From Roseibium porphyridii (GTDB lineage Bacteria > Pseudomonadota > Alphaproteobacteria > Rhizobiales > Stappiaceae): a stretch of DNA of 64,000 nucleotides. Below are positions 53,647-63,430 of this stretch, piece after piece; the first letter of the stretch is position 1; every line of letters begins with the position of its first letter. Below the pieces are notes generated by a model, which did no database searches, had not been told where the DNA came from, and worked only from the letters and a program-made list of their open reading frames with translations. The DNA lies in contig NZ_CP120863.1 of assembly GCF_026191725.2 (NCBI RefSeq), positions 1 to 64,000 on the forward strand, given 5' to 3'. The position numbers were made by a program, and so were the translations under genes.

Positions 53647-54332
53647 TGCCCCATCTCCCGAGACCAGTTGATGGCGTTGACATAGATGCCGAGCGGATTG
53701 GCCCGCAGCCTCTCCGCATCGCGGGGCGGTTGGATTACAATGGTCAGGATCGCCGTCCAGCGTTCTGTCGCCGATAGCTGCCCGTTCTCGTAATGTCGCT
53801 CGACCCAGGCAACTCGGAAACTGCCGGGCGAGGCGCGGATGACGCTGGAAACCTCGACCGCGATCTGCTGCTTGCCGACCCTGGTGAAGGGATCGTTTGA
53901 ACGTGCGTAATCGTTGAGCGTGAGCGCTCCACGATCAGTGGTGAATTCATAGGCCCGGAGCCAGTTCTGCCGGACAATGATGGCATCGGCCGGTATGCTG
54001 CGAACCTTCTCGATGAAACGCGCCAGATGAAACGCGATCTGCGGATCCGACGGTTCATAGTCGGCGGTGGCGGCCGCAACAACTTGCGCCTCGCCCAGCT
54101 TATCCACCTGCACCACCCAGGGCACGACAGAGCCGTTGACGGATTGCCAGATGAGCGCCGCGGCAAAGCCACCAGAGAGAATGAGGCAGCTAAAGGCCAT
54201 CAGTCGCCAGTTTTTTGCCTGGACACGGGCCGAGCCGATGCGCTCGTCCCAGACCTGAGCAGCTTTCTGGTAGGGCGTGACGGGTTCAGGGGATTTGCCG
54301 TAATGAACGGAAGATCGTTTGAAGAGGCTCAT
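53643..54332 (-). CDS. trbF: T4SS protein TrbF (VirB8 family)
   Basis: VirB8 homologue, a bitopic assembly factor of 229 residues. It has a cytoplasmic tail with TPYQKAAQVWDERIGSARVQ, one transmembrane helix (about 43-63) and a periplasmic NTF2-like domain with EPSDPQIAFHLARFIEKVRS and VAWVERHYENGQLSATERW. It overlaps trbL and trbG by 4 bases each. Confidence 0.94.
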   Translation of the reverse strand: MSLFKRSSVHYGKSPEPVTPYQKAAQVWDERIGSARVQAKNWRLMAFSCLILSGGFAAALIWQSVNGSVVPWVVQVDKLGEAQVVAAATADYEPSDPQIAFHLARFIEKVRSIPADAIIVRQNWLRAYEFTTDRGALTLNDYARSNDPFTRVGKQQIAVEVSSVIRASPGSFRVAWVERHYENGQLSATERWTAILTIVIQPPRDAERLRANPLGIYVNAINWSREMGQ

Positions 54333-55690
54333 GTGCGATCGCTTGTCTGGAGATTAATGGAAGCGCCGCCACCGTGGCTGTCGCCGGAACGGACGGCATG
54401 GGCGGCTGCGGACACACCGTGAGAAAGCTGCTGGGAACGCTTCATGCGCCTTGCCCAGGCAGGCGGGCCATCGGCAGCAGGCAATGCTGGAGCAGGAGAT
54501 GCAGACGAGGCGTCCGAACCACCTGCGTTGCCAACCGCGCCACCTGTCGCATCGAAGGCTGTCCGGGCCCCGGACTGATGGCTCGCCTGTACACTCCCGG
54601 ATGCCTTTGACTGCAGCCGTTTGAGCGGCGAAGCCGCAGCTCGCGCCCCGGCACTTGCCACAGCGCTAACTCCGGAAGCGACACCGGCAGCGTCTGACTT
54701 TCCGGCCGAGCCAAGGCTGTAGGCAGTCGAGGCTCCGCCCCCGACAGCGGCACCGCCGCGTGCAGCCGCAGCTATCCCGGACAAGGCGAGCGCGCCACCA
54801 CGGGCCGCCAGCCCGGCGGCCCCAACTCCGGCAACGGCAGCGCCGCCAACCGCAAGTCCTGTGCCGACCACAGAGCCGGCACCCAGTTGCGGTCCACCGG
54901 AGACGAGACCGTTCGCGATGCCCGGTCCAAAGATCCCGAGGCCGAGCAGCGACAGGGCCGCGAGGACCACGGCCATCGCTTCGTCGATGGTCGGCGTGAT
55001 ACCACCGAAACCGGCAGTGAACTGCGCGAACAGCGTCGAGCCGATGCCGATGATGACAGCCAGCACCAGCACCTTGATGCCGGAAGAGATGACATTGCCG
55101 AGGACACGCTCGGCGAGAAACGCGGTCTTGCCGAAGAGGCCGAAGGGAATGAGCACGAAGCCCGCCAGGGTCGTCAGCTTGAACTCGATCAGGGTGACGA
55201 AGAGCTGGATGGAAAGAATGAAGAAGGCCAGGATCACCAGCGCCCAGGCAAAGAGCAGACAGGCGATCTGAATGAAGTTCTCGAAGAAGGCGACCCAGCC
55301 CATCAGGTCGGAGATTGATTCCAGCAGCGGCCGGCCGGCATCGAGGCCGACCTGCGCCACCCTGCCAGGGCGCAACAGATCGGCGGCGGAAAAGCCTGTG
55401 CCCGACGCCATCAGACCGAGACCCGCAAAACTCTCGAAGACGATCCGGGCGAGATTGTTCCAGTTGCCGATCAGGTAAGCAAAGACACCGACAAACAGCG
55501 TCTTCTTTACGAGCCGGGCGATGATGTCATCATCGGCACCCCAGGACCAGAAGAGCGCGGCCAGCGTCACATCGATGACGATCAGCGTTGTCGCGATGAA
55601 CGCCACCTCACCGCCGAGCAGGCCGAAGCCGCTGTCGATGTAACTTGTGAAGACCCCAAGGAAGTTGTCGATGACCCCCGTCCCGCCCAT
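54329..55690 (-). CDS. trbL: T4SS membrane protein TrbL (VirB6 family)
   Basis: VirB6-type polytopic channel protein, 453 residues. The first 260 residues hold about six hydrophobic helices (LLGGEVAFIATTLIVIDVTL, LACLLFAWALVILAFFILS-type segment, and the LAVIIGIGSTLFAQFTAGFG region). The C-terminal 180 residues are low-complexity Ala/Gly/Ser sequence, normal for TrbL. It is transcribed after the small TrbK-like gene. Confidence 0.94.
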   Translation of the reverse strand: MGGTGVIDNFLGVFTSYIDSGFGLLGGEVAFIATTLIVIDVTLAALFWSWGADDDIIARLVKKTLFVGVFAYLIGNWNNLARIVFESFAGLGLMASGTGFSAADLLRPGRVAQVGLDAGRPLLESISDLMGWVAFFENFIQIACLLFAWALVILAFFILSIQLFVTLIEFKLTTLAGFVLIPFGLFGKTAFLAERVLGNVISSGIKVLVLAVIIGIGSTLFAQFTAGFGGITPTIDEAMAVVLAALSLLGLGIFGPGIANGLVSGGPQLGAGSVVGTGLAVGGAAVAGVGAAGLAARGGALALSGIAAAARGGAAVGGGASTAYSLGSAGKSDAAGVASGVSAVASAGARAAASPLKRLQSKASGSVQASHQSGARTAFDATGGAVGNAGGSDASSASPAPALPAADGPPAWARRMKRSQQLSHGVSAAAHAVRSGDSHGGGASINLQTSDRT

Positions 55691-55693
55691 GGA

Positions 55694-55966
55694 TCACCGC
55701 TCCTCGACGGTTCGAGGACCCCGGCCGAGAAACCGATCTCGGGTCTTCTGCCAGGTTGCCAGACAGTCTTCGTCATCGATCGCGGCTCTGCCCATCTGCT
55801 GACAACGGCGCAAATCGGCAAGCATAGGATCGTCAGAAGGCTGTGCGGCCGGCGCAGACAATTCGGGCGCCGGCTCGTCCTTGCGGGACATCTCGATCAG
55901 GCTCGCGGTGATGGCGATCGCCACGAAGACGATTGCAGCCAGCCGGGCCAGCATCTTGCCGTCCAT
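55694..55966 (-). CDS. trbK: TrbK-alt type putative entry exclusion protein
   Basis: A 90-residue protein between trbJ and trbL, the place of trbK-alt genes. One transmembrane helix at residues 7-25 (LAAIVFVAIAITASLIEM) is followed by a short Pro/Ala linker and LADLRRCQQMGRAAIDDEDC, the conserved Cys-containing motif of the family, ending CLATWQKTRDRFLG. TrbK proteins limit re-entry of related elements; that role is assumed from position and family. Confidence 0.85.
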   Translation of the reverse strand: MDGKMLARLAAIVFVAIAITASLIEMSRKDEPAPELSAPAAQPSDDPMLADLRRCQQMGRAAIDDEDCLATWQKTRDRFLGRGPRTVEER

Positions 55967-55988
55967 CGGGACTTCCTTCCGAAAAAAG

Positions 55989-56744
55989 TCAGTTGTTGAA
56001 CATGCGTGCGTTGCCCGGCTGGTAGCCGAAGCCCGGCGTCAGGAAACGCTGCCGCTGGATGCGGCCCTGTTCGACGGCGGCCGTTCGTTCCGCTTCACTC
56101 AAGGCGATCGCCCGGCCATTGGCGGCGACCACTGCCGTGAGGTCGGAAAGCTGCTGGGCCTGGAGCGCCAGGAGCTGATTGCCTGCTTGGGCGGTCTGGA
56201 GCGCACCGGTCGCGCCCTGGCTCTGTCCGATCAGCGCGGACATCTGAGCCCGATTGGTCTCGATATTGCCGACGACACCGGCCTGCACGCGCAAGGCGTC
56301 CTGCAGCCCACCGACCGTGTTCTGCCAGCGGCTGCGCGCGCCGGCGACCAGCTGCTGTTCGCTCGCGCTCAGGTCGATGTTGCCGTATTGCTGCTGGAAC
56401 AGCTGATCGATCTGCTGGACGTCGAAGGCGATGTTCTGGGCTTCCTGCAAAAGCTGCTGTGTCCTCTGCACGGACTGCTGGAGCTGCTGCAAAGCCGAAT
56501 AGGGAAGACTCGCCAGATTGCGCGCCTGGTTGATCAGCATCTGCGCTTCGTTCTGAAGCTGGACGATCTGGTTGTTGATCTGCTCCAACGTCCTAGCCGC
56601 CGTCAGCACATTCTGAGCATAGTTCGACGGATCGAACACGACCCGCCAGGAATGTGCGGGTGGGGCAAAGGCGACAGTGCCCAATGTGGGAACGGTGAGA
56701 AGTGCGGCGGCAGCGACAAGCGCGCGGGATCGGCGGAACGTCAT
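55989..56744 (-). CDS. trbJ: T4SS protein TrbJ (VirB5 family)
   Basis: Minor pilus component homologue, 251 residues. It has a signal peptide (to about FAPPAHS) and a mature part that is mostly coiled coil and very Gln-rich: NYAQNVLTAARTLEQINNQI, LQNEAQMLINQARNLASLPY, LQQLQQSVQRTQQLLQEAQN. Starts at ATG 56744, overlapping the trbE stop (ATGA). Confidence 0.94.
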   Translation of the reverse strand: MTFRRSRALVAAAALLTVPTLGTVAFAPPAHSWRVVFDPSNYAQNVLTAARTLEQINNQIVQLQNEAQMLINQARNLASLPYSALQQLQQSVQRTQQLLQEAQNIAFDVQQIDQLFQQQYGNIDLSASEQQLVAGARSRWQNTVGGLQDALRVQAGVVGNIETNRAQMSALIGQSQGATGALQTAQAGNQLLALQAQQLSDLTAVVAANGRAIALSEAERTAAVEQGRIQRQRFLTPGFGYQPGNARMFNN

Positions 56745-59173
56745 GAGGAGGTCTCCAGGTTTGTGAGGTCGGGGATGAGATCGGCCGCCCAGCGAAGGCC
56801 ACGGTGCCGCAGCCAGGCATCGAGGAAACCTTCACGTCCGTGGTCCGCGAAGATGTGGGCGATAGCTGTCTGATCGGTCTTCGAGGAGGTCGCACAAAGA
56901 GCCAGCGCGACTTCGGAAAGGCCCAGTTCAAAGAGCCGGTTGCCGCGCCGGGACTGGCAGTAGTAGTCACGCTTTGGCGTTGCCCGAGCGAGGATCTCGA
57001 CCTGGCGGTCGTTGAGACCGAAGCGGCCATAGATGCCAGCAATCTGCGGTTCGATTGCGCGCTCGTTCGGCAGCAGGAGACGTGTCGGGCAGCTCTCGAT
57101 GATCGCGGGTGCAATGGCCGAGCCATCGATATCGGACAGGGACTGCGTGGCGAAGACGACGGAGGCGTTCTTCTTTCGAAGGGTCTTCAGCCATTCCCGA
57201 AGCTGGCCCTTGAACCCCTCGTCGTCGAGCGCCAGCCAGCCTTCATCGATGATGATGAGGGTGGGCGATCCATCGAGGCGATCGTCGATCCGGTGGAACA
57301 GATAGGCGAGCACGGCAGGCGCCGCGCCGCTGCCGATCAGACCCTCGGTCTCGAAGGCCTGGACACGGCCTGACCCCAAGTGCTCGCTTTCCGCATCGAG
57401 CAGGCGGCCATGGGCACCGCCGATGCAGTAGGGACGCAGGGCCTGTTTGAGATCGTTGGACTGAAGCAGCACGGAAAGCCCCGTGAGGGTCCGCTCTTCT
57501 GCGGGTGCTGAGACAAGTGACGTCAGCGCCGTCCAGATATGCTCCTTGACGTCCGGGTTGACGGTGACGCCTTCACGCATGAGGATGGCGGCGATCCAGT
57601 CGGCGGACCAGGAGCGCTCGGCGGCGGCATCGATCCGGGCAAACGGCTGCAGCGACACGCTGCTGTCTTCGGTGAGGCCGCCACCGAGATCATGCCAGTC
57701 GCCATCCATGGCGAGGCACGCTGCGCGGATCGATCCCCCGAAATCGAAGGCGAACACCCGGGAGTTCCTGTAGCGCCGGAACTGCAGCGCCATCAGCGCC
57801 AAAAGGACGGACTTGCCTGCGCCAGTCGGCCCGACGACCAGCGTGTGGCCGACATCGCCGACATGAAGGGAAAACCGGAACGGGGTCGAGCCTTCCGTCT
57901 TGCCGTAGAGCAAGGGAGGAGACGAAAGATGCTCGTCCCGCTCCGGCCCCGCACACACCGCACTTGAGGGGATCATGTGGGCGAGATTGAGGGTGGAGAC
58001 CGGTGGCTGGCGGACATTGGCATAGACGTGCCCCGGCAAGCTGCCGAGCCAGGCATCCACCGCGTTGATCGTTTCCGGCAGACATGTGAAATCACGGCCC
58101 TGGATGACCTTCTCGACAAGCCGCACCTTCTCGTCCGCAATCTTGCTGTCGATATCCCAGACCGTGACGGTCGCCGTGACATAAGCAATGCCGGCATGGT
58201 CCGCGCCGAGTTCCTGAAGCGCCAGGTCTGCATCGGCCGCCTTGTTCGCCGCATCGGTGTCGGCGAGCGCGGATTGCTCGTTGGTCATCACCTCCTTCAG
58301 GATCGCAGCTAAGGATTTGCGCTTGGCGAACCACTGGCGGCGGATCCGGGCCAGGAGTTTTGTTGCATCCGTCTTGTCCATCAGGATCGCCCGGGTCGAC
58401 CAGCGATAGGGAAAGGCCAGCCGGTTGAGATCATCGAGCAGGCCCGGAGTCGTTACAGACGGAAACCCTGAAATGGTCAGGACTCGCAGATGCTTGTCTC
58501 CGAGCCGTGGCTCCAGACCGCCGGCAAGCGGCTGGTCTGCGAGAAGCGCATCCAGATAAACCGGCGTCTCCGGCACGCGGACTCTCTGCCGATTGGTCGA
58601 GACCGTCGAATGCAGGTAGGTCAGCATCCCGGCATCATCGAGCCATTCGCATTCCGGCATGAAAGCATCGATCAGCTGAAGGATGCGGTCGGTCCGATCG
58701 ATGAAACCGGTCAGCACCTCCTGCGGGTTGAGGCCAATGGTCTCCCGGCCTTCGAACAGCCAGTGTTCCGCACGGGCGGCCTCCTCGGCCGGCGGCAAAT
58801 AGGTGAAGGTCAGGAAATAGCTCGATTCAAAATGCGCACTCGCTTCTTCAAAACTTGCCTTGCGTTCTGCATCGACCAGTGCGGAAGCCGCATCCGGAAA
58901 CGTACTGTCAGGGTAGTGATTGGCGGCATGACGCTGTGCTTCGACAAAGATCGCCCATCCGGACCCGAGACGTCGGAAGGCATTGTTGAGACGGCCGGTG
59001 ACGGCGACAAGTTCGGCCGGAACGGCGCTGTCGAGATCCGGCCCGCGGAATCGGGCCGTGCGCTGGAAACTGCCGTCCTTGTTGAGCACCACACCTTTCT
59101 CGACCAGGGCAGCCCACGGCAGATAATCGGCAAGGCGGCTGTTGCGCGTTCGGTATTCGGAGAGGTTCATCAT
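56741..59173 (-). CDS. trbE: T4SS ATPase TrbE (VirB4 family)
   Basis: Largest motor of the secretion system, 810 residues. Walker A GPTGAGKSVLLALM lies near 443 and Walker B PTLIIIDEGWLALDD near 640, with the usual VVFATQSLSDIDGSAIAP and SCPTRLLLPNE downstream. It energises pilus assembly and substrate transfer at the inner membrane. The start may be either of two consecutive ATGs (59173 or 59170). Confidence 0.96.
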   Translation of the reverse strand: MMNLSEYRTRNSRLADYLPWAALVEKGVVLNKDGSFQRTARFRGPDLDSAVPAELVAVTGRLNNAFRRLGSGWAIFVEAQRHAANHYPDSTFPDAASALVDAERKASFEEASAHFESSYFLTFTYLPPAEEAARAEHWLFEGRETIGLNPQEVLTGFIDRTDRILQLIDAFMPECEWLDDAGMLTYLHSTVSTNRQRVRVPETPVYLDALLADQPLAGGLEPRLGDKHLRVLTISGFPSVTTPGLLDDLNRLAFPYRWSTRAILMDKTDATKLLARIRRQWFAKRKSLAAILKEVMTNEQSALADTDAANKAADADLALQELGADHAGIAYVTATVTVWDIDSKIADEKVRLVEKVIQGRDFTCLPETINAVDAWLGSLPGHVYANVRQPPVSTLNLAHMIPSSAVCAGPERDEHLSSPPLLYGKTEGSTPFRFSLHVGDVGHTLVVGPTGAGKSVLLALMALQFRRYRNSRVFAFDFGGSIRAACLAMDGDWHDLGGGLTEDSSVSLQPFARIDAAAERSWSADWIAAILMREGVTVNPDVKEHIWTALTSLVSAPAEERTLTGLSVLLQSNDLKQALRPYCIGGAHGRLLDAESEHLGSGRVQAFETEGLIGSGAAPAVLAYLFHRIDDRLDGSPTLIIIDEGWLALDDEGFKGQLREWLKTLRKKNASVVFATQSLSDIDGSAIAPAIIESCPTRLLLPNERAIEPQIAGIYGRFGLNDRQVEILARATPKRDYYCQSRRGNRLFELGLSEVALALCATSSKTDQTAIAHIFADHGREGFLDAWLRHRGLRWAADLIPDLTNLETSS

Positions 59174-59188
59174 CGACAGGGCCTCCGC

Positions 59189-59470
59189 TCACACGCTCAG
59201 ATGCGCGGGAAAACGCAGGTGCCGGCGTCCAACTTCAGCAAAGAGAGGATCGCGCTTGGCGGCCCAGACAGTGGCAAGATGCCCAATCAGCCAGATGGCG
59301 AGGCCGACCAACCAAAGGCGCAGGCCGAGCCCCACGGCGCCGGCGAGCGTACCATTCAGGATCGCAATGGCTCGGGGCGCGCCACCGAGCAGGATCGGCT
59401 CGCTCAACGACCGATGCACCGCCACGGTGAACCCCGGCACCACATCACGTTGTTCGAAGGTCTCCGCCAT
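59189..59470 (-). CDS. trbD: T4SS protein TrbD (VirB3 family)
   Basis: VirB3 homologue of 93 residues: FTVAVHRSLSEPILLGGAPR, then one or two hydrophobic helices (IAILNGTLAGAVGLGLRLWL, LVGLAIWLIGHL) and DPLFAEVGRRHLRFP. The ATG shares a base with the trbC stop (TGATG), which fixes the start at 59470; a longer frame to 59881 runs through trbC and is spurious. Confidence 0.93.
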   Translation of the reverse strand: MAETFEQRDVVPGFTVAVHRSLSEPILLGGAPRAIAILNGTLAGAVGLGLRLWLVGLAIWLIGHLATVWAAKRDPLFAEVGRRHLRFPAHLSV

Positions 59471-59802
59471 CAGATCAGCGCCCCGCCGCCGAAGGAAAAA
59501 AACGACAGGAAGAAGGAACTGGCGGCGAAGGCGATCGAGAGACCGAAGACGATCTGGATCAGCCGTCGAAACCCGCCAGAGGTATCCCCGAAGGCCAGCG
59601 ACAGTCCCGTCACGATGATGATGATCACCGCGACGATCTTGGCAACCGGACCCTCGATGGATTCCAGGATCGACTGAAGCGGCGCCTCCCAGGGCATGGA
59701 AGACCCGGCAGCGTGCGCAGCAGGAACCGCGAGCAGGCTGATATGAAGCACAGCGACGGCAGTCGCGATGGGATGGCGCGACCGAAGGATGGTTCGGATC
59801 AT
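59470..59802 (-). CDS. trbC: T4SS pilin TrbC (VirB2 family)
   Basis: Major pilin, 110 residues. The long signal peptide ends at AAHA-AGS, followed by ESIEGPVAKIVAVIIIIVTG and LIQIVFGLSIAFAASSFFLS, the two hydrophobic segments of a VirB2-type pilin. It overlaps trbB by 4 bases and trbD by one. Confidence 0.94.
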   Translation of the reverse strand: MIRTILRSRHPIATAVAVLHISLLAVPAAHAAGSSMPWEAPLQSILESIEGPVAKIVAVIIIIVTGLSLAFGDTSGGFRRLIQIVFGLSIAFAASSFFLSFFSFGGGALI

Positions 59803-60791
59803 GAAGGATCTCCTGAATGGGAGGGAGCTGCGGGAACGGCGGGGGAAATGCGGTAGTCACCGTCAGAATCGAGGCCCTCAACGCGGGCGAACTCCACGAG
59901 CCGCCGCTGAGAGCCGCGGCCGGCGAGGACGGCGATGAGGTCGACCGTCTCCGCGATCAAAGCCCGTGGAACGGTGACGACGGCTTCCTGGATGAGTTGT
60001 TCGAGCCGGCGCAAGGCCCCGATGGCGGATCCGGCGTGGATCGTGCCGATGCCGCCGGGATGACCCGTTCCCCAGGCCTTCAGGAGGTCCAGAGCCTCAG
60101 GCCCGCGCACCTCACCGATCGAAATACGGTCCGGGCGCAGACGCAGCGACGATCGGACGAGATCGGATAGGGAGGCGACGCCGTCCTTCGTGCGCATGGC
60201 GACGAGGTTGGGGGCGGTGCATTGAAGCTCGCGTGTGTCCTCGATGAGGATCACGCGATCGGAGGTCCTGGCGACTTCAGCCAGCAGGGCATTGGTCAAG
60301 GTGGTCTTGCCGGTACTGGTTCCCCCGGCAACGAGAATATTGGCGCGTGCCGCGACGCCTAAGCGGAGTGTCTCGGCCTGTGCCGACGTCATGATCCCGG
60401 CGGCAACGTAGTCCTCAAGGGTAAAAACAGCGACGGCAGGTTTGCGGATGGCGAAGCTCGGAGCGGTGACAACGGGCGGCAGAAGCCCCTCGAACCGTTC
60501 CCCCGTCGCTGGGAGTTCGGCCGAAACGTGCGGCGCAGCGCTATGAACTTCCATCCCGACATGGTGTGCGACGAGGCGTACGATGCGATCGCCGTCGGCC
60601 GGCGACACCCACTCATCAGTGTCCGACAGGCCTTCGGAGAGGCGGTCAATCCAGACCCGTCCGTCCGGGTTCAGCATCACCTCGATCACGGCAGGATCTT
60701 CCAGAAGACGCGTGATCGCCGACCCGAGCGCAGTGCGGAGCATTCGTGCGCTACGCGCATGTCCTTCCGGATCTTGATGTATTGTTGCCAT
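59799..60791 (-). CDS. trbB: T4SS ATPase TrbB (VirB11 family)
   Basis: Hexameric traffic ATPase, 330 residues. Walker A is GGTSTGKTTLTNALL near 155, the Asp box LIEDTRELQC near 186, Walker B-like ISIGEVRGPEALDLLKAW near 222, and the His box GHPGGIGTIHAGS near 243. It is the first gene of the trb operon and has a 428-base upstream region that holds its promoter. Confidence 0.96.
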   Translation of the reverse strand: MATIHQDPEGHARSARMLRTALGSAITRLLEDPAVIEVMLNPDGRVWIDRLSEGLSDTDEWVSPADGDRIVRLVAHHVGMEVHSAAPHVSAELPATGERFEGLLPPVVTAPSFAIRKPAVAVFTLEDYVAAGIMTSAQAETLRLGVAARANILVAGGTSTGKTTLTNALLAEVARTSDRVILIEDTRELQCTAPNLVAMRTKDGVASLSDLVRSSLRLRPDRISIGEVRGPEALDLLKAWGTGHPGGIGTIHAGSAIGALRRLEQLIQEAVVTVPRALIAETVDLIAVLAGRGSQRRLVEFARVEGLDSDGDYRISPAVPAAPSHSGDPS

Positions 60792-61219
60792 GGGATCCCC
60801 GTTGATACCGGGGACGCTCCCGGATAGGGATGATTAAAAGAAACTGATTCTGGGGGGGTTCAATAGATAATTGAAGGCGTCGCAATGTGGCGGAGAAAGA
60901 CAGGGAAAAGGCGGTCCGGTTAACTCTCACAGAGCTCAATTAACACTCTATTGAATGACAGTTTTGGGGCCGTAAGGAGAACGGCAAGTTCCGAGCAGCG
61001 ATTGAGATAGCTGCCCTTCCTGAGTGCGAAGCAACGGTGACGGTTGCCGCCGACTAAGCAGTCATTCCAATCACCAAACCAAAAGGCTTGAAATGTGCAG
61101 TCCGGTCAGCCGGCTCCACTCGATCGCACTTGCTCCACTTGCGCACCAGCCTCGTCGATGGATATGTGCAACTTTCACTTTTATGCTGACTGGATTCTAA
61201 CGCTACGGTATCTGAAATC
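60792..61219. other. Divergent promoter region between trbB and the KAP gene
   Basis: This 428-base spacer has no credible ORF. A G-run (60852-60858) is followed by TTCAAT-AGATA-ATTGAA (60859-60875, perfect 6-bp arms), and a related TCAAT-N9-ATTGA lies at about 60937-60955. These sit 70-165 bases before trbB and may be operators for trb control. Confidence 0.45.
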
Positions 61220-63430
61220 ATGGCATCAACTCAACATAACAGTGTGGCTGGGGACCGCCCGCTGGGGGCAGGCGGCGAGGATAAGCTCGGCTTTCGTGAT
61301 GTTGCACGTCGGATAGCTCAATCGCTTGTGGATCATGCCTCGGACAAAGGATTGGTGATCGGGATTGAAGGGGCATGGGGTTCCGGGAAATCAAGCCTGC
61401 TCTTCCTGATCGAAGACGAATTGGCCAAACTGCCGCAAGCGCAACGTCCATCTGTTATCAATTTCCGTCCCTGGCTTGTCGGCAATCGTGATGCGTTGCT
61501 GGCCAATCTTTTTGAATCCCTGGCCAAAGAGATAAACCTTGTTGCGCTCCGGGCAGGTGATGCCAGTGGCATATCCAAGGAGAAGGCGAAAGCCGCAGGT
61601 GAAGCGTTGCGAAAGTTCGTGTCGGCCCTGGGTAGTGCAGGGTCGGCAGTTGAATTAGCCGGAGACGCAATAGCTTTCGCTCCACTGAAGTGGATCGGAA
61701 AAGGTCTGCGTGTGGCCGGTAGCTGGGCGAAAGGTAAATCAGCCGATCCGCCGCTGGACGTTCTCAAGGACCGGTTGGTCAAATCGCTCCGTGACCTGGG
61801 GCATCGATTCATCATCACCATCGATGACGTGGATCGGCTCGAACCGGCTGAAGTGATCGAAGTTCTGCGGCTGGCCCGTTCCGTGGCTGATCTCCCCAAT
61901 GTCATCTATCTGCTTTGCTACGACAGTGACATCCTCGCACACAGCGTCGAACAGGCTTCGCGCGTGCAAGATGGGCGGGCGTACCTTGAAAAGATCGTTC
62001 AACTTGCCGTGATGGTGCCCCAGCCGGAGCCGTTTCGGCTCAGACAATGGTTTGGCGACGAATTGCGCCAGTTCTCATCCACGCGATCAGATGACGAGTT
62101 GTCACGGCTGCGTTCCGTCGTGGATTTTGAGGGCGGACGACAGCTCAAAACACCTCGGTCAGTTGTCCGGTCGCTCGATTCGTTGCGCTTCTACTGGCCG
62201 CCGATCCGTGACGGCGGGGGCGATCTCGCAGACCTAGTATGGCTTAAATTAATTAAAGACGGCAACCCAGCTCTCTATCGGTGGATCGAGGATTATTGCG
62301 CCACCGCCGCCCTATTAAACCTCGGAACGGTGCGCGTCGATGACGCTGAGCGTGCGCAGCAGCTTAACGCCTTGCATGCAGCCGTCGCGCCAGAGCATTT
62401 CGCCGACCATCATTACCGTTACTTTTTTGCTGAGCCTCTTCCCGCCGCCAGTGTAGATTTTGCCGAGAAAGGCAATGGTTTCACGCTGTTCCAACGCGTG
62501 AGCGATGTGGAGCGTAATGCGGCCATCACGGGTGGTCGCTTGGCAAGCCCCGATCACTACCGTTTGTATTTTGCCCTGTCGGGGCCATCACATGCGCTGA
62601 AACATCACGATCATGACGCATTTTGGGCCGCCGCCGATAATTCGCCCGACCGTGTCGCGGCAGTCCTCTTGCATTTGCACGCCCTCGAACTTACCGGCTC
62701 GCTCAGCAAGGCCGACTTGCTTTTGGAAAGATTGAAGGGCGTGGGTGACGAAACGCTGACGCCAAACCGATGTAGGAATATCCTGGCTGGCTTCGCTAAT
62801 GTAATGGACGACGCCTATCGCGCGCGGCCATTCGATCATGGGTGGATCGTTTCATTGTGGGATCGAGCAACAGCCTTGGTCGCGCGCATGGTTGCCCGAT
62901 TGGACGCCGATACGCGGGCAGGGCTTATCCAGCATATCTTTGGAGAAGGGCGGGCTCTGGGATGGTTGACCACGCTCATGCGCAAAGAAACTTTCGCGCA
63001 TGGTCGATATGGGAATAGAGAGAAGCCCGATTCCGAGTGGTTCTTTACGAATGAGGAGCTGGACGAAATTTTCGAGCTCATGTTGGGAAGGATTCGGCGA
63101 CTGACCACCGACGAACTGCATACAGCGGTATGCCCGCTCGACATCCTGTTCGCATGGAAGCAGGCTGGCGATGAAGCTGGTCCTCGGGAAATGTTGCGAA
63201 GTAGCATCGAGACTGACTCAGGCCTCATCGACGTTTTGGAGAAATTGACGACCATTCGTACCAGCAGTGATCGTGGCTCATATTCTGTCCTCACCAGAAA
63301 CAACCTCGAAGCGTTCCTGGATTTCGACGAAGCTCGTCAGCGGATTGAAGCTTTGCGCATGGGGAATAATGCGCTAGGAGCTCGCGCGACGGCATTGGCA
63401 TGTGCATTTAACGAAGACGATGGCTTTTAA
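61220..63430 (+). CDS. KAP-family P-loop NTPase
   Basis: A 736-residue KAP-family NTPase, a family that includes the F-plasmid phage-exclusion protein PifA and other defence-linked proteins. Walker A is GIEGAWGSGKSSLLF (48-62), followed by INFRPWLVGNRDALLANLFE. The insertion between the Walker boxes is mildly hydrophobic (about 130-165), where many KAP proteins have membrane helices. Walker B RFIITIDDVDRLEP lies near 200 and VIYLLCYD follows. The C-terminal 430 residues are unassigned. It is alone on the plus strand, divergent from trbB, and interrupts the usual CopG-trbB neighbourhood. A phage- or plasmid-exclusion role is inference. Confidence 0.83.
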   Translation: MASTQHNSVAGDRPLGAGGEDKLGFRDVARRIAQSLVDHASDKGLVIGIEGAWGSGKSSLLFLIEDELAKLPQAQRPSVINFRPWLVGNRDALLANLFESLAKEINLVALRAGDASGISKEKAKAAGEALRKFVSALGSAGSAVELAGDAIAFAPLKWIGKGLRVAGSWAKGKSADPPLDVLKDRLVKSLRDLGHRFIITIDDVDRLEPAEVIEVLRLARSVADLPNVIYLLCYDSDILAHSVEQASRVQDGRAYLEKIVQLAVMVPQPEPFRLRQWFGDELRQFSSTRSDDELSRLRSVVDFEGGRQLKTPRSVVRSLDSLRFYWPPIRDGGGDLADLVWLKLIKDGNPALYRWIEDYCATAALLNLGTVRVDDAERAQQLNALHAAVAPEHFADHHYRYFFAEPLPAASVDFAEKGNGFTLFQRVSDVERNAAITGGRLASPDHYRLYFALSGPSHALKHHDHDAFWAAADNSPDRVAAVLLHLHALELTGSLSKADLLLERLKGVGDETLTPNRCRNILAGFANVMDDAYRARPFDHGWIVSLWDRATALVARMVARLDADTRAGLIQHIFGEGRALGWLTTLMRKETFAHGRYGNREKPDSEWFFTNEELDEIFELMLGRIRRLTTDELHTAVCPLDILFAWKQAGDEAGPREMLRSSIETDSGLIDVLEKLTTIRTSSDRGSYSVLTRNNLEAFLDFDEARQRIEALRMGNNALGARATALACAFNEDDGF

